A DNA stretch of 64,000 nt from Asticcacaulis sp. AC402 (GTDB taxonomy: Bacteria > Pseudomonadota > Alphaproteobacteria > Caulobacterales > Caulobacteraceae), in the NCBI RefSeq assembly GCF_000495835.1, contig NZ_AWGC01000030.1, positions 1 to 64,000 of the forward strand. Reading direction: 5' to 3'. The translations under genes and the position numbers were made by a program. The stretch's first letter is position 1. Every line of letters begins with the position of its first letter. Below the pieces are notes generated by a model, which saw only the letters and a program-made list of their open reading frames with translations, did no database searches and was not told the origin of the DNA. Below, in pieces: positions 43,968 through 56,200 of this stretch.

Positions 43968-46959
43968 GGGCAGCATCCCAGTCAGCGACGGCTTCGGCGT
44001 CACGCAAGGACAGGTCAGGGTAGCGGGCGTCGCTGCCGACCTCGGGCAGGATTCGCCACGATCTCTGGCACTTCTTGCCCTCTGCCAACTGGAAGTTCAC
44101 GGCCACCATCGCGATACCCTCCAGGCGGAAGGCATCTTCCGGCGCGGCGTCCAGGCTGAGCGTCGCCTGCGAGGTGCGGAAGACCTCGGCGGCGTCAATC
44201 ATGTCGCCGGAATTGTCAGCAAAGGCTTCATAGAGGGAGATGTCGGCGATATGGACCACGGGCGCGGCCTCCAGCGCCGAACCGATGACCTTGTCGCGGC
44301 GTTTTTCCTCGAGTGCAGCCGTGACTACCGACAGGACGGTTTCGATCTTGCCCCAGCGCACGGCCTCCGACAGATTGGCCCAGCGTTCGGGCACGTCATC
44401 CAGCGTGCGGAAAAGATTGGCCGTCTCATTCGGGAAGCGGGACGTCCACGCTTCTTCGGCGGTGAAGGTCATGATCGGCCCCAGCCACGCCGTCAATCGC
44501 TCGAACAGGATGTTCAGAACGGTACGGCAGGCGCGCCGCTTCAATGACGACGGTTGGTCGCAATAGAGGCAGTCCTTGCGGACATCGAAATACAGAGTCG
44601 ACAGGGTTTGCGAGCAGAACTCGCTGACCGGACGGATCACGGCAGAAAAGTCATAGGCCTCATAGGCGGCGCGTACCTGTTGGTCGAGGCGATGGACTTC
44701 GTGCAGCACATAGCGTTCCAGCGACGGCAGGTCGTGATAATCGACCGCTTCGGAAGAGTCATAACCGTTCAGCGAGCCAAGCAGATAGCGCAGGGTGTTG
44801 CGCAGCTTGCGATAAGCATCCACCGTGGTCTGCAGGATCTCCTTGCCGATGCGCAGGTCTTCGGAATAGTCCGACAGGGCAACCCAAAGGCGCAGGATCT
44901 CGACACCTGACTCCTTGGCGATGTCCTGGGGCGCCACGACATTTCCTTTGGACTTCGACATCTTCTCGCCCTTCTCGTCGAGGACGAAGCCGTGTGTCAG
45001 CACGCCCTTGAACGGGGCCACCCCGCGCGTGCCGCAGGATTCGAGCAGCGACGACTGAAACCAGCCACGGTGCTGGTCCGAACCCTCGAGATAGAGGTCG
45101 GCCGGCCAGGCGGTGTCCCCTCCGTTATCCGGGCGGTCTTCCAGGGCAAAGGCGTGGGTCGAGCCGGAATCAAACCAGACATCGAGAATGTCGGTGACCT
45201 TTTCATAATTCCCTGGATCGTAGCCGTTGCCGAGGAAATCGGCATCCGGACGCGTGAACCAGGCATCAGCGCCCTCAGTGGCGATCAGCTTGATGATGCG
45301 GGCGTTGACGGCCTCGTCCTTCAGCGGTTCGCCGGTCGTCTTGTCGACATACATGGCCAGGGGCGTGCCCCAGTTGCGCTGGCGACTGATCAGCCAGTCC
45401 GGCCGCGTCTCGACCATGCCGCCGATGCGATTGCGGCCCGTGTCGGGGTAGAACTGCGTCGCATGGATGCCGCGAAGAGCCTTGGTACGCAACGAGTCGT
45501 CATTATGGTCATCGCCGTCCATGCGAATAAACCATTGCGGTGTATTACGGAAGATAACCGGCGCCTTGGAACGCCACGAATGCGGATACGAGTGCTCGAC
45601 CCGGCCGCGCGCCAGCAGGTGGCCGGCCTCGATCAGCTTGTCCATGACCGCGCCATTGGCCGGACCGAACTTGCCGGCCTTCTTGCCTTCGACCTCCAAT
45701 ACCTGCAGGCCGCCAAACAGCGGGACATGCGGATAATAGGCGCCGTCCGGGTTGACCGTTTCGGGGATCGAGTCGAGCGACCGCCCGGACTTCAGCCACA
45801 CCAGATAGTCGTCCGTACCATGGCCGGGCGCCGTGTGGACAAACCCGGTACCGGCATCGTCTGTGACGTGATCGCCCCCCAGCATCGGTACTTCGAAGCC
45901 GTAACCGGCATCGAGCGCGGCCAGCGGGTGCGCCAGGACCAGGCCGGACATGACGTGGCCCGGCACGTCGACGACCTTGTGCCACGCCGCCGCATTGGCC
46001 GCGATCAGCACGGCTTCTGCCAGCTTGTCGGCCAGGATAAGCTTGTCGCCCGGCTTGGCCCACGGCGCGAAGCCCAGTTCGGCCTCTGTCTTCATGCCGG
46101 TGATCTCATAGACCGAATAGGCGATTTTCGGGTTGAAGCTGACGGCGCGGTTGGCCGGGATGGTCCACGGCGTCGTCGTCCAGATGACAATATGGGCTCC
46201 GGCCATCAATTCGTTCAGTTCATCGGCTTCTTCAGCAGTATCGCCAAAGACGCTGGAACTGGCGGTGTTGGTTACCGGGAAACGCACCCAGACGGTTGGC
46301 GACACGTGCGGGTGGTACTCGACCTCGGCATCGGCCAGAGCGGTGCGTTCGACCGGCGACCACATCACTGGCTTGGAGCCGCGATAGAGCTGGCCTGACA
46401 TCAGGAACTTGTGGAACTCGGCCGTCACCTTGGCCTCGGTGCCGAAGTCCATGGTGGCGTAGCGCTGATCCCATTCGCCCAGGACCCCTAAGCGCTTGAA
46501 CTCCTCACGCTGTACATCGATCCATTTCAGGGCGTACTCGCGGCAGGCCTTACGGAACTCGGCGGCGGGCACCTCATCCTTTTTGCGGCCTTTGGCGCGA
46601 AATTCCTCTTCGATCTTCCATTCGATCGGCAGGCCGTGACAGTCCCAGCCGGGAACGTAATCGACGTCATAACCCAGCAGGAAGCGTGAACGGACGACGA
46701 AGTCCTTCAGGAGCTTGTTGAGGGCGTGGCCGATATGGATATTGCCGTTGGCATAGGGCGGGCCGTCGTGCAGCACGAACAAAGGCGCGCCGGCGTCTTT
46801 GCGCGCCTTGCGGACGGCATGATAGAGATTAGCTTCGTCCCACTTTTTCAGCATTTCGGGCTCGGCCTTGGGCAGGCCGGCGCGCATGGGAAAATCGGTC
46901 TGCGGCAGGAAGACGGTTTCGCGGTAATCGCGGGTCATGTTGGGGTCGGTATCGGGCAT
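43960..46959 (-). CDS. ileS: Isoleucyl-tRNA synthetase
   Basis: The 999-aa enzyme has the class-I signature NGNIHIGHALNKLLKDFVVR (HIGH box), the WDCHGLPIEWKIE motif, the editing domain (around VWTTTPWTIPANRAVSFN), the KMSKS loop KGEKMSKSKGNVVAPQDI, and a C-terminal tRNA-binding part with CLYCDQPSS. The CxxC zinc pair of long bacterial IleRS is not fully seen at the end. It charges tRNA-Ile. In many bacteria ribF lies just upstream, but here ribF is about 15 kb away at 61838. Confidence 0.97.
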   Translation of the reverse strand: MPDTDPNMTRDYRETVFLPQTDFPMRAGLPKAEPEMLKKWDEANLYHAVRKARKDAGAPLFVLHDGPPYANGNIHIGHALNKLLKDFVVRSRFLLGYDVDYVPGWDCHGLPIEWKIEEEFRAKGRKKDEVPAAEFRKACREYALKWIDVQREEFKRLGVLGEWDQRYATMDFGTEAKVTAEFHKFLMSGQLYRGSKPVMWSPVERTALADAEVEYHPHVSPTVWVRFPVTNTASSSVFGDTAEEADELNELMAGAHIVIWTTTPWTIPANRAVSFNPKIAYSVYEITGMKTEAELGFAPWAKPGDKLILADKLAEAVLIAANAAAWHKVVDVPGHVMSGLVLAHPLAALDAGYGFEVPMLGGDHVTDDAGTGFVHTAPGHGTDDYLVWLKSGRSLDSIPETVNPDGAYYPHVPLFGGLQVLEVEGKKAGKFGPANGAVMDKLIEAGHLLARGRVEHSYPHSWRSKAPVIFRNTPQWFIRMDGDDHNDDSLRTKALRGIHATQFYPDTGRNRIGGMVETRPDWLISRQRNWGTPLAMYVDKTTGEPLKDEAVNARIIKLIATEGADAWFTRPDADFLGNGYDPGNYEKVTDILDVWFDSGSTHAFALEDRPDNGGDTAWPADLYLEGSDQHRGWFQSSLLESCGTRGVAPFKGVLTHGFVLDEKGEKMSKSKGNVVAPQDIAKESGVEILRLWVALSDYSEDLRIGKEILQTTVDAYRKLRNTLRYLLGSLNGYDSSEAVDYHDLPSLERYVLHEVHRLDQQVRAAYEAYDFSAVIRPVSEFCSQTLSTLYFDVRKDCLYCDQPSSLKRRACRTVLNILFERLTAWLGPIMTFTAEEAWTSRFPNETANLFRTLDDVPERWANLSEAVRWGKIETVLSVVTAALEEKRRDKVIGSALEAAPVVHIADISLYEAFADNSGDMIDAAEVFRTSQATLSLDAAPEDAFRLEGIAMVAVNFQLAEGKKCQRSWRILPEVGSDARYPDLSLRDAEAVADWDAAHA

Positions 46960-47281
46960 GGCTTTTCGTCAGGTAATAGTGTGTCGGCAATAGGGCCAAG
47001 GAGAATCAAAGGTGAAGCATCGTCCCGGCGCGGCTTTTCCGCACCGGGCGTCAAATTCGTATAACGGTCCCAAACATCGACATGACGTGGCTTTAACAGA
47101 GCCCCCGTGCCTTGCCTAGAGCGCATGCCGATAAAGTCGTTGCTGCTTCTGGCCTGGTGCGCGATGCCGACTCCGAACTGACAAATCGCCTGCTGTGAGG
47201 TCGTCTCAAGAAAGGCGGGCAGGAACAAAGAAAAAGGCCGACGGTTTCCCGTCGGCCCTTCTCAATAAACGCCGTCGTGAC
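46960..47281 (-). terminator. Intergenic region with terminator of the giant RTX gene
   Basis: The hairpin at 47231-47258 (on the minus strand GGCCGACGG / CCGTCGGCC with loop AAA, followed by TTTTTCTTTG) stands 24 bases after the stop of the giant gene. A fragment of the double-hairpin repeat (AGAGCGCATGCCGATAAAG) lies at about 47116. The rest, up to ileS, is presumed to hold the ileS promoter; nothing else was recognised. Confidence 0.8.
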
Positions 47282-50200
47282 CTATTCAAAAATGAAGTCG
47301 GCCTTGGTGAGCGACGGCGCATTGCCGAAGGTGGCCAGGGTCGTGACGCCACCGCTTCCGGTGCCGTTGGAGTCCCAGACCAGGGTGTTGGTCGCCGTGT
47401 TGTAAACGAACTGACCCGTGGTTCCGACGGCCGCATTCAGGTTAAACTGAGCATCCGTCAGGGTATGGCCGGCGGTAAAGCCGAAATCGATGGCCGTGAA
47501 GGCCAGACGGTCAAGGCCCGCCTGGAAGTCCGTGACCTGGTCGATCCCGCCGCCGGAGCGCGCAAAGACGAAGGTATCGGCATCGGCACCCCCCGTCATG
47601 TTATCATTGCCCGTGCCGCCGATGATGCGGTCCGTCCCGGCGTCGCCGGAGATCGTATCTGCGCCGCCGGCGCCGACCAGAACGTTGTTGCCGCTATTGC
47701 CGGCAATCGTATTGTTCTGGCTATTGCCCGTGCCATCGATATTGCCAGCGCCACTCAGGGTCAGGCGTTCGACGAAGTTGCCCAGGGTATAGGAAACACT
47801 TGCGACGACCAGATCGTTGCCGGTGTCGTTGACGCCCAAAACGGTCTCTTCCGACACGATGTCATCGGCATTGTCGACCATATAGGTGTCGCTGTCGGCA
47901 CCACCATACATGGTATCGGCCCCGGTGCCACCGTCCAGCAGATCGTTGCCAGCGCCGCCGATCAGGAGGTCGAAACCGCCCAGGCCAGAGAGTTGGTTCC
48001 CGCCGCGGCTGCCGGTCAAGGTGTTGTTGATGGCGTTACCCGTTCCGTTCAGAGCGTTGGTGCCGGTGCTGACCAGGGTCAGGTTTTCGACATCCGAACT
48101 CAACGTGTAGGAAACCGTCGACTCAGCCAGATCCGCCCCGCCACCGGCCAGTTCGGTGATCACATCAGACGTATTGTCAATGATGTAGGTATCATTGCCG
48201 GTACCGCCGATATTGGTGTCGGTACCCAGTCCGCCGTCAAGTCGATCGTGTCCTGCGCCGCCGTCCAGTATGTTGTTACCCACATTGCCGATTAGGATAT
48301 TGCCGAGACTGTTACCGGTGGCATTGAGGTTGCTGATCCCCAGAAGGGTCAGGTTCTCAACTTGTCGGCCCGCCAGGCTGTAGGTCGCCGTCGCAAAGAC
48401 AATATCGGTACCGGCGTTGGTGGCTTCCGAGACGTTGTCGCTGGTGTTCTGAACATAGTAGGAGTCGTTACCCAGACCACCGGCCAGGATATTGATACCC
48501 GAATTGCCGGTCAGGATGTTGGCCAGGCTGTTGCCGGTGCCGTTGATGTTATCCGTCCCGGTCAGGGTCAGGTTTTCAACTTCGGTGCCCAGTGTGAAGG
48601 TGACAGAGGCCTCCACCAGGTCGGTGCCGCCACCCGCCGTTTCGGTGGCGAATTCTCCGAGCGTATCGACGATGAAGGTATCATTGCCTTGACCGCCGGC
48701 CATGATGTCCGCGCCCTGGCCACCGTCCAGCAGGTTGTTGCCCGCATTGCCGGTCAGGAAGTTGGAGCCGGCATTGCCGAAGGCGCTGATGTTGCCGGTG
48801 CCGTTCAGGTTGATGGCTTCGATGAAGTTGCCCAGGGTGTAGGACACCGAGGTGCGGACTGTGTCGAACCCGCCGTCATCAATACCCGGCGTACTTTCTT
48901 CCGACGCCACATCCTCACTATTGTCGATAATGTAGATGTCGTCGCCGCCCATGCCATACAGGGTATCCTGACCAGTTGCGCCATCCAGCTTGTTGTCGCC
49001 CGAATTGCCGGTCAGCTTGTTGTCGAGGCTGTTGCCGGTGCCATCGATATTGCCGGTACCGGTCAGCAACAGATCCTCGTCGGTCGCACCCAGGGTGGTG
49101 GTCGTGCTGGACGTGACCAGGTCGATCACCGAGGCGACCGTGAAGTTGCTGGTGTATTGCGTCGAGGCTTCGCCATCGAACACCGTGTAGGTTATCGATG
49201 CCGCACCATGATAGTTGGCGTCCGACAGGAAGGTATAGGTGTCGTTGCCATTGTCGACGATCGTCCCGCCGGTGGCGCTAATGGCGGTGATCGACAGTTG
49301 TGCGAAGCTATTGTCGATGTCGGTGACGTCGGCCAGCAGGTCGGCCTTGGTCAGCAGCTTTGCGACATCCTCATCGGCTGTCACGGTCGCCGCCGTACCA
49401 CCCGGGGCATCATTCACCGCCGCGACGGTGAAGTTGCTGGTGTAGTTGGAAGAGTCTTCGCCGTCGGAGACGGTGTAGCTGATCGAGGCGGCACCATTGT
49501 AATTTGCCGTCGAGGTGAAGGTATAGGTGTCGTTACCGTTGTCGACAATCGTGCCACCCGTTGCGCTGATGGCCGTGATCGAGAAGCTGCTCGACGCACT
49601 GTCGATGTCGGTGACGCCTGCCAGAAGTTCAGCCTTGGTCAAGACCTTGGCAACATCTTCGCTGACACCGGTGACGGTGGCTGCATCGCCGGCCGGGGCA
49701 TCATTGACCGGAGTTACCTCAAAGCTGTTTTGGAGCGGCGCAGACGTGCTGACACCGTCAGAGACTGTGTAGGTGATCGTGACCGTGCCGAAGAAGTCCG
49801 GATCGGGCGTGTAGCTATAGTCATCGCCGTCCGCCACAATCTGACCGTGGTTCACGCTGATTGACGCGATGGTGAACTCAGTATCACCGTCGGGATCTGT
49901 GATGCCTGACAACAGGCTGGCCGTGGTCACCGTGATGGCTGTGTCTTCTGCCGTTGCGGGCAGATCGGCCGGATCGGCCATCTCCGGCGCATCGGGTGTC
50001 GGAGTCACGGTCAGGGTGCGCGTGCTTTCGACCGTGGTGGTTCCGTCCGACACGACGTAGGTGATGGTGACCTCGCCATTGAAGTCATCGGCAGCGCCGG
50101 AGAAGTCGATGGTGAAGTCATTGCCGTCGCGGGTTACGGTCCCGACCGACGAAGAAATCGACGTCACTGTCAGCGCGGGCAGGCCCGGATCCAGGTCGAA

Positions 50201-53200
50201 GTCGATGTCGTTCCAACCTGCCAGCAGGTCGGCGTCCGTGCCGGTAAAGCTGCCGGCCTCAGCAGCCGAACCCAGGCTGGCTGGTGTTTCCGGCGCCGTC
50301 GGAGCATCGTTCTTGTTGAGCAGTTCGAAGGTCACGTAGTTGAGGACCTGATCGGTACCGTTGTCGATCTCGTAGTTGATCGTCACCGAACCGAAATAGT
50401 CGGCGATGGGCGAGAAGTGGAAGGTGCCATCGCCATTGTCGGTGACGGTGCCTTCCGCCGAATAGAAGTTGCCGATCGTCAGTTCTGCATTATCGGGATT
50501 GGCAAGGTTCTGGACCAGATCGGCCAGAGCCAGTTCATAGCCGGTGTCTTCGAGGCCGTCCGCCAGTTCCGCCGCCGGCCCGGTAAGGTACGGAATGTCG
50601 TAACTGTTGGCGACATCGACGGTGATGGTGTTTTGCGACGTCAACGAGCCATCTGAGATGGTGTAGGTGATCGTGGCTTCGCCATAGAAGTTGGCAGCCG
50701 GTGTGAAGGTAAACTGCGTACCGGAAATGCTGGTGATCGTGCCCTGGGGGCTGGTCGCCGCGGTTACAAAGAGGGTGTCGTCATCGACATCGCTGACGTG
50801 GTCGGCGACATCGATAACAACCGCGGTTTCTTCCGTTGCCTCCACACCGGTGATGGCGCTGGCGACCGGGCCGTCATTAGTGCCGGTGATGGTGATGGTG
50901 ACGTCTTGGGTTGCCGTGCCGCCTTTGCCGTCGTTGAGCGTCAGGGTGTAGGTCTGTTGCAGGGTCTCGCCTTCGGCCAGATATTGGACGGCAGCATTGT
51001 CGACGCTGAAGCTCCAGTTGATGCTTCCGGTGGCGCTGTTGGCGGCTTCGGTTACCTCGGCGGTCAGGCTACCAAGACCCGTTCCGGAAACAGTGACCGT
51101 ATGGCTGTCGCTGAGATCGACATCGGCAAAGTCGACCGAGCCTGTGGCCGTCAGGGTACCGTCTTCGGTGACCGAACCGCTATCGTCCGGGGTTCCGGTG
51201 ATGGTCGGTCCGTCATTGGTGCCAGTGACGGTGAAGGTGACAGCGTCGTCGGTTGTCGTGGTGCCATCGCTGATGCCGTAGTTGACGGTGACGACGGTGG
51301 TTTCGCCGGCAGCCAGATAGTCATAGGCCGGGTCGGTCGGATCGAAGGTGAACGACGCTTCCGTGTCGAAGGTCTGGATGCCGAGATTGTCGATGTAGAA
51401 GCCCTGGCGGTTGGGGCCGACACCATCAGCCGGGAAGGGGTTGCCGGCCGGGTCGCCAGCGCGGAACAGGATGCTGTCGACGATGCCGGTACGGCCGCCG
51501 TTATAATCTTCGAAGCTGCCGCCGGTGCCAATGAGGACGCCGTCGAGATAGTAGTTGAGGACATCGTTGTTGGAACCATCGTTGAAGGTGGCAACGACCG
51601 TCAGGGTGTGCCAGGTGCTGGCGTCGACGCCATCGGCCAGGGTGACATTGCCGGTGCCGAAGTTGAAGTCGTTGCTTTCCCACGAACCGTCGGCGTTCGC
51701 CGTGTTCTGCAGGATGCGGATACCACCGTCCATCGATTCCAGGGCCATGAAGCTCTGGCGGTCGGAGCCCGCGGTCGCCAGATCGATTTCGATGCGCGAA
51801 CCATCGGCCGTCCCTTGCACAGCCATGAAGCTGAACGAGAAGACGATACCATTGACCTCGGCGCCCGAGGCGGTTTCACCCGCACGGATGCTGAGAGCCG
51901 GGGTGTAGGGGCCGCCGAAGTCACCCGAGGTCGGGTCATTGGCCAGGCGCAGGACGTTGTTGCCGGCCAGGTCAACGATGGCATTGGCGGGCGACGACGG
52001 CGAGGCGTCGGTCCAGCCATGTTGGCCAACCACCGAACCGGCGGTGTAGTCCTCGAAGTCGAAGCTTTGGGTCTCGCCGACATAGCTGACACCGGCCGGC
52101 AGTTCGTCGGTCAGGACGACATAGAGGTCGGTGCCTTCGTCGACATCATCCGCACCCGCCAGGGCGTTGACCGAGACGGTGGCGCCGCCTTCGGTGGCCG
52201 CGACATCGGTCGTGCCGCCATTGGTCGGGGCGTCATTGACCGGATCGACGGTGACGGTGACGGTGGCGGTGTCGGTCAGTTCGCCGTCAGAAACCGTGTA
52301 GCTGATCGAGGCTTCACCATTGAAGTTGGAGGCCGGGGTGAAGGTGATCACGGTGCCGTCGACCGAGACGGTGCCCTGAGCTTCCGGAACCGTGGCGGTG
52401 ACCGTCAGCGAACCGGAGTCGATGTCGGAGATCAGGCTGGCGACGTCGATGGTGACGGCTTCGTCTTCATCGGTCGTGGCCGTGGTGTCCTGGGCTACGG
52501 GGGCGTCATTCACCGGTGCAAGGTTGTATGTGAGGGTACCGGCGATCGAACCGCCGTTGCCGTCAACAACGTTGTAGCTGAGCGTGATCAGGCCATTGTA
52601 GTTGGCCGGATGACTGATGGAGTAGCCGCCGACTGTGGGGGTTACGATGGCCCCGTCGCTGGCTACCAGATCTTCGATCGACAGGGTGTCGGTGGCATCG
52701 ACGTCGCTGAAGCCGGCCAGCAGTTCGGCATCGGTCACCAGGTAGGCGGTGTCTTCAAAGCCTTCGGTCAGCACAGTCTGGGCGCCGGTCAGTTCCGGGC
52801 CGTCATTGGTGCCGTTGATGACGATGGTGACGTCTTGTGTCGCTGTTGCGCCATTACCGTCGTCCAGGGTCAGGGTGTAGGTCTCTTCCAGGATCTCGCC
52901 GGCGGCCAGGTGCTGGACAGCGGCGTTATCGACGCTGAACGACCAGGTCACGATGCCCTTGCCCGTGCCGGTGGAGTCCGTGGTGATCTCGGCCGTCAGG
53001 GTGCCGAGATTACCCATGTCGCCCGAAACAGCGATGGTGTGTTCGTCTGTCAGATCGACATCGCCGAACGGCACAATGCCGGTGGAGGACAGGGTGCCGT
53101 CTTCGGTGACGGCGCCGGCCAGGTCGCCCAGGCTCAGGCCGTCAACGGCCAGGCCGCCAGCAACCGTGATGTCGGTGAACCAGCCGTAGCGGTTACCGCC

Positions 53201-56200
53201 GACCTCGGCCGGGATGGTGTCTAGCGGTGACGACAGGGTCTTGGAGAAGACGACGGTGCCGTCTTCAGCCACCAGCCGGATTTCCACGGCCAACTGACCG
53301 CCGGCATCGCTGAAGACATGCTCGATCGTGTACCAGCCGGTGGCGGTAATCTCGGCGGAGTCGACCAGGGTGTCGAGGTCGGCGCGGACGGCAAAGTTGG
53401 TGCCATTGTCAGCATTGATCAGCAGTTCGCCGGTCGTGGCGTCCTTGGCGACGTGGACGATAAAGTCGCGCTGGTGGATACTGTCGCTGCCATTGGCGGC
53501 AACCGAATAGTCAAAGCCCTGGCCAGTGGCCCAGGCGGTGTCGAGATAGACCTTGACGCCGGTCGTCAGGCCATCGACGAAGTTCGAACGGTAGCCGTCA
53601 AACCGGGTGAAGGCGCCCGAACCACCGGCCTCTGTCAGAACGGCGAAGGCCGAACCGTCGGCGGCTTCGATATCGCCATAGGGGCTGGTGTAGCGTGTCA
53701 GGGTGCCGTAGCTACCGCCCGTGATGACGCCCGTGCTGTCAGCTTCGAAGCCCTGGTAGAAGCCCAGGGTCGGGCCGTCATTGGTGCCGGTGACGGTGAC
53801 GGTGATCGAGCTGGTTACCGGGGTGACGCCGTCCGTGACCTGGTAGTTGATAACAACGTCGGCGGTGTCGCCGACGCCCAGGCCGTTATAGGCGGCGTGG
53901 GTCGCATCCAGGGTAAAGGACGAGCCGGCAAAGGTGACGCCGGCCGGCAGGGTGCCGGGGAGGACGGTCAGGCTGCCGCTGTCGACATCGGTGACATTGC
54001 TGAGGGCGTCGATGGTGATCGAAGCGCCTTCTGCTACCGTGTCGTCGAGCGAAGCACCGATCACTGGCGCATCGTCAAAGGCGTTGACCGTGACGCTGAC
54101 CGTGCCCTGGTCCGTCAGATCGCCGTCGGACACCCAATAGGTGATCGAGGCCGCGCCGTTGAAATTGGCCGCCGGGGTGAAGGTGATGACCGTGCCGTCG
54201 ACGGTGACCGTGCCTTCAGCTTCCGCGACCGAGGCGGTCACGGTCAGGGTGTCAGAATCGACGTCCGAGATCAGGCTGGCAACATCGATGGTGACGGCTT
54301 CGTCTTCCTCGGTCGTTGCCGTCGTGTCCTGGGCTACGGGTGCGTCATTGACGCCGGTGACGGTGAAGGTGACAGCGTCGTCGGTTGTCGTGGTGCCATC
54401 GCTGATGCCGTAGTTGACGGTGACGACGGTGGTTTCGCCGGCAGCCAGATAGTCATAGGCCGGGTCGGTCGGATCGAAGGTGAACGACGCTTCCGTGTCG
54501 AAGGACTGGATACCGAGATTGTCGATATAGAAGCCCTGGCGGTTGGGGCCGACACCATCAGCCGGGAAGGGGTTGCCGGCCGGGTCGCCAGCGCGGAACA
54601 GGATGCTGTCGACGATGCCGGTACGGCCGCCGTTATAATCTTCGAAGCTGCCGCCGGTGCCAATGAGGACGCCGTCGAGATAGTAGTTGAGGACGTCGTT
54701 GTTGGAACCATCGTTGAAGGTGGCAACGACCGTCAGGGTGTGCCAGGTGCTGGCGTCGACGCCATCGGCCAGGGTGACATTGCCGGTGCCGAAGTTGAAG
54801 TCGTTGCTTTCCCAGGAACCGTCGGCGTTCGGCGTGTTCTGCAGGATGCGGATGCCGCCGGCGACCGATTCCAGGGCCATGAAGTTCTGGCGGTCGGAGC
54901 CCGCGGTCGCCAGATCGATTTCGATGCGCGAACCATCGGCTGCACCTTGCACAGCCATGAAGCTGAACGAGAAGACGATACCATTGACCTCGGCGCCCGA
55001 GGCGGTTTCACCCGCACGGATGCTGAGAGCCGGGGTGTAGGGGCCGCCGAAGTCACCCGAGGTCGGGTCATTGGCCAGGCGCAGGACGTTGTTGCCGGCC
55101 AGGTCAACGATGGCATTGGCGGGCGACGACGGCGAGGCGTCGGTCCAGCCATGTTGGCCAACCACCGAACCGGCGGTGTAGTCCTCGAAGTCGATGCTTT
55201 GGGTCTCGCCGACATAGCTGACGCCGGCCGGCAGTTCGTCGGTCAGGACGACATAGAGGTCGGTGCCTTCGTCGACATCATCCGCACCCGCCAGGGCGTT
55301 GACCGAAACGGTGGCGCCGCCTTCGGTGACCGCAACATTGGTCGTGCCGCCATTGGTCGGAGCGTCATTGACGGAGTCAATGACCAGGCTCTGGGTAAGT
55401 GCCAGGGTCCCGCCATGGCCATCTGCAACCGTGTAATTCAGGGTCAGGGTGCCGTTGAAATCGTCCGCAGGTGTGATGTCGAAGCCCGTGCTGCCGTTAT
55501 AGACCGCGGTGAAGTTGCTACCGGTTACGGCCGCGATCGTCAGGTCGTGGCCTTCGCCATCCGTCACGCCCTCAAGCAGGCTGGCGATCGAAACAAAGTA
55601 GCCGTTATCCTCGGTGCCGTTGGCCAGGCTGGCCTGGTCGTCCGTCAGTTGCGGAGCCGTGTTGGCTTCGACGATCTTATGGTAGATGCCGGTGCCGTTG
55701 CCGTCCTGATCGGCGCTGGTCCAGGTGACGACATAGCTGCCGTTTTCAAGCGTGGTGACCGACGGGGCAGTCTGATCGCCGGTGGTATAGGTGTTGATCA
55801 GGACGAGGCTGCCATCCGCTACGCCTGACGCGGTAAAGCGCTGGGCGTAGATGCCGCTGCCCGAGCCGTCGCCGACCGTGCTGGTCCACACCAGGACAAA
55901 GCCGCCGGTGTTCAAATAGGCCGCCGAGACGCCGGATTGAACGCCGGACGTGGCACCGGGATTGGCGATGGTTTCCGAGCCCTGGGCCGTACCGGAACTG
56001 TTGTAACGCTGGAAATAGATGTCGGCGCTGGTCGGGCTTTGCCAGGCGACGACATAGTTGCCGTCGGCGTCGGCGGCGACGGCCGGGAACTGCTGGTTGC
56101 TGGCGGTCGTGGTGTTGACGCGTGTTTCTGAGCCCTGGGCGACGCCGGAGCTGTTGTAGCGTTGCGAATAGATGCCGTAGCCCGATCCGTCCTGGTTGGC

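Noticed and set aside
47282-48900. Regularly spaced GGC/GCC-rich repeats considered as CRISPR
   Set aside because: The repeats are in-frame RTX nonapeptide codons with variable sequence, not identical repeats with unique spacers.
48362-55828. Long plus-strand frames (500, 808 and 836 codons) opposite the giant RTX gene
   Set aside because: They mirror the repeat structure of the minus-strand RTX/cadherin gene and have no ribosome sites or family features of their own.
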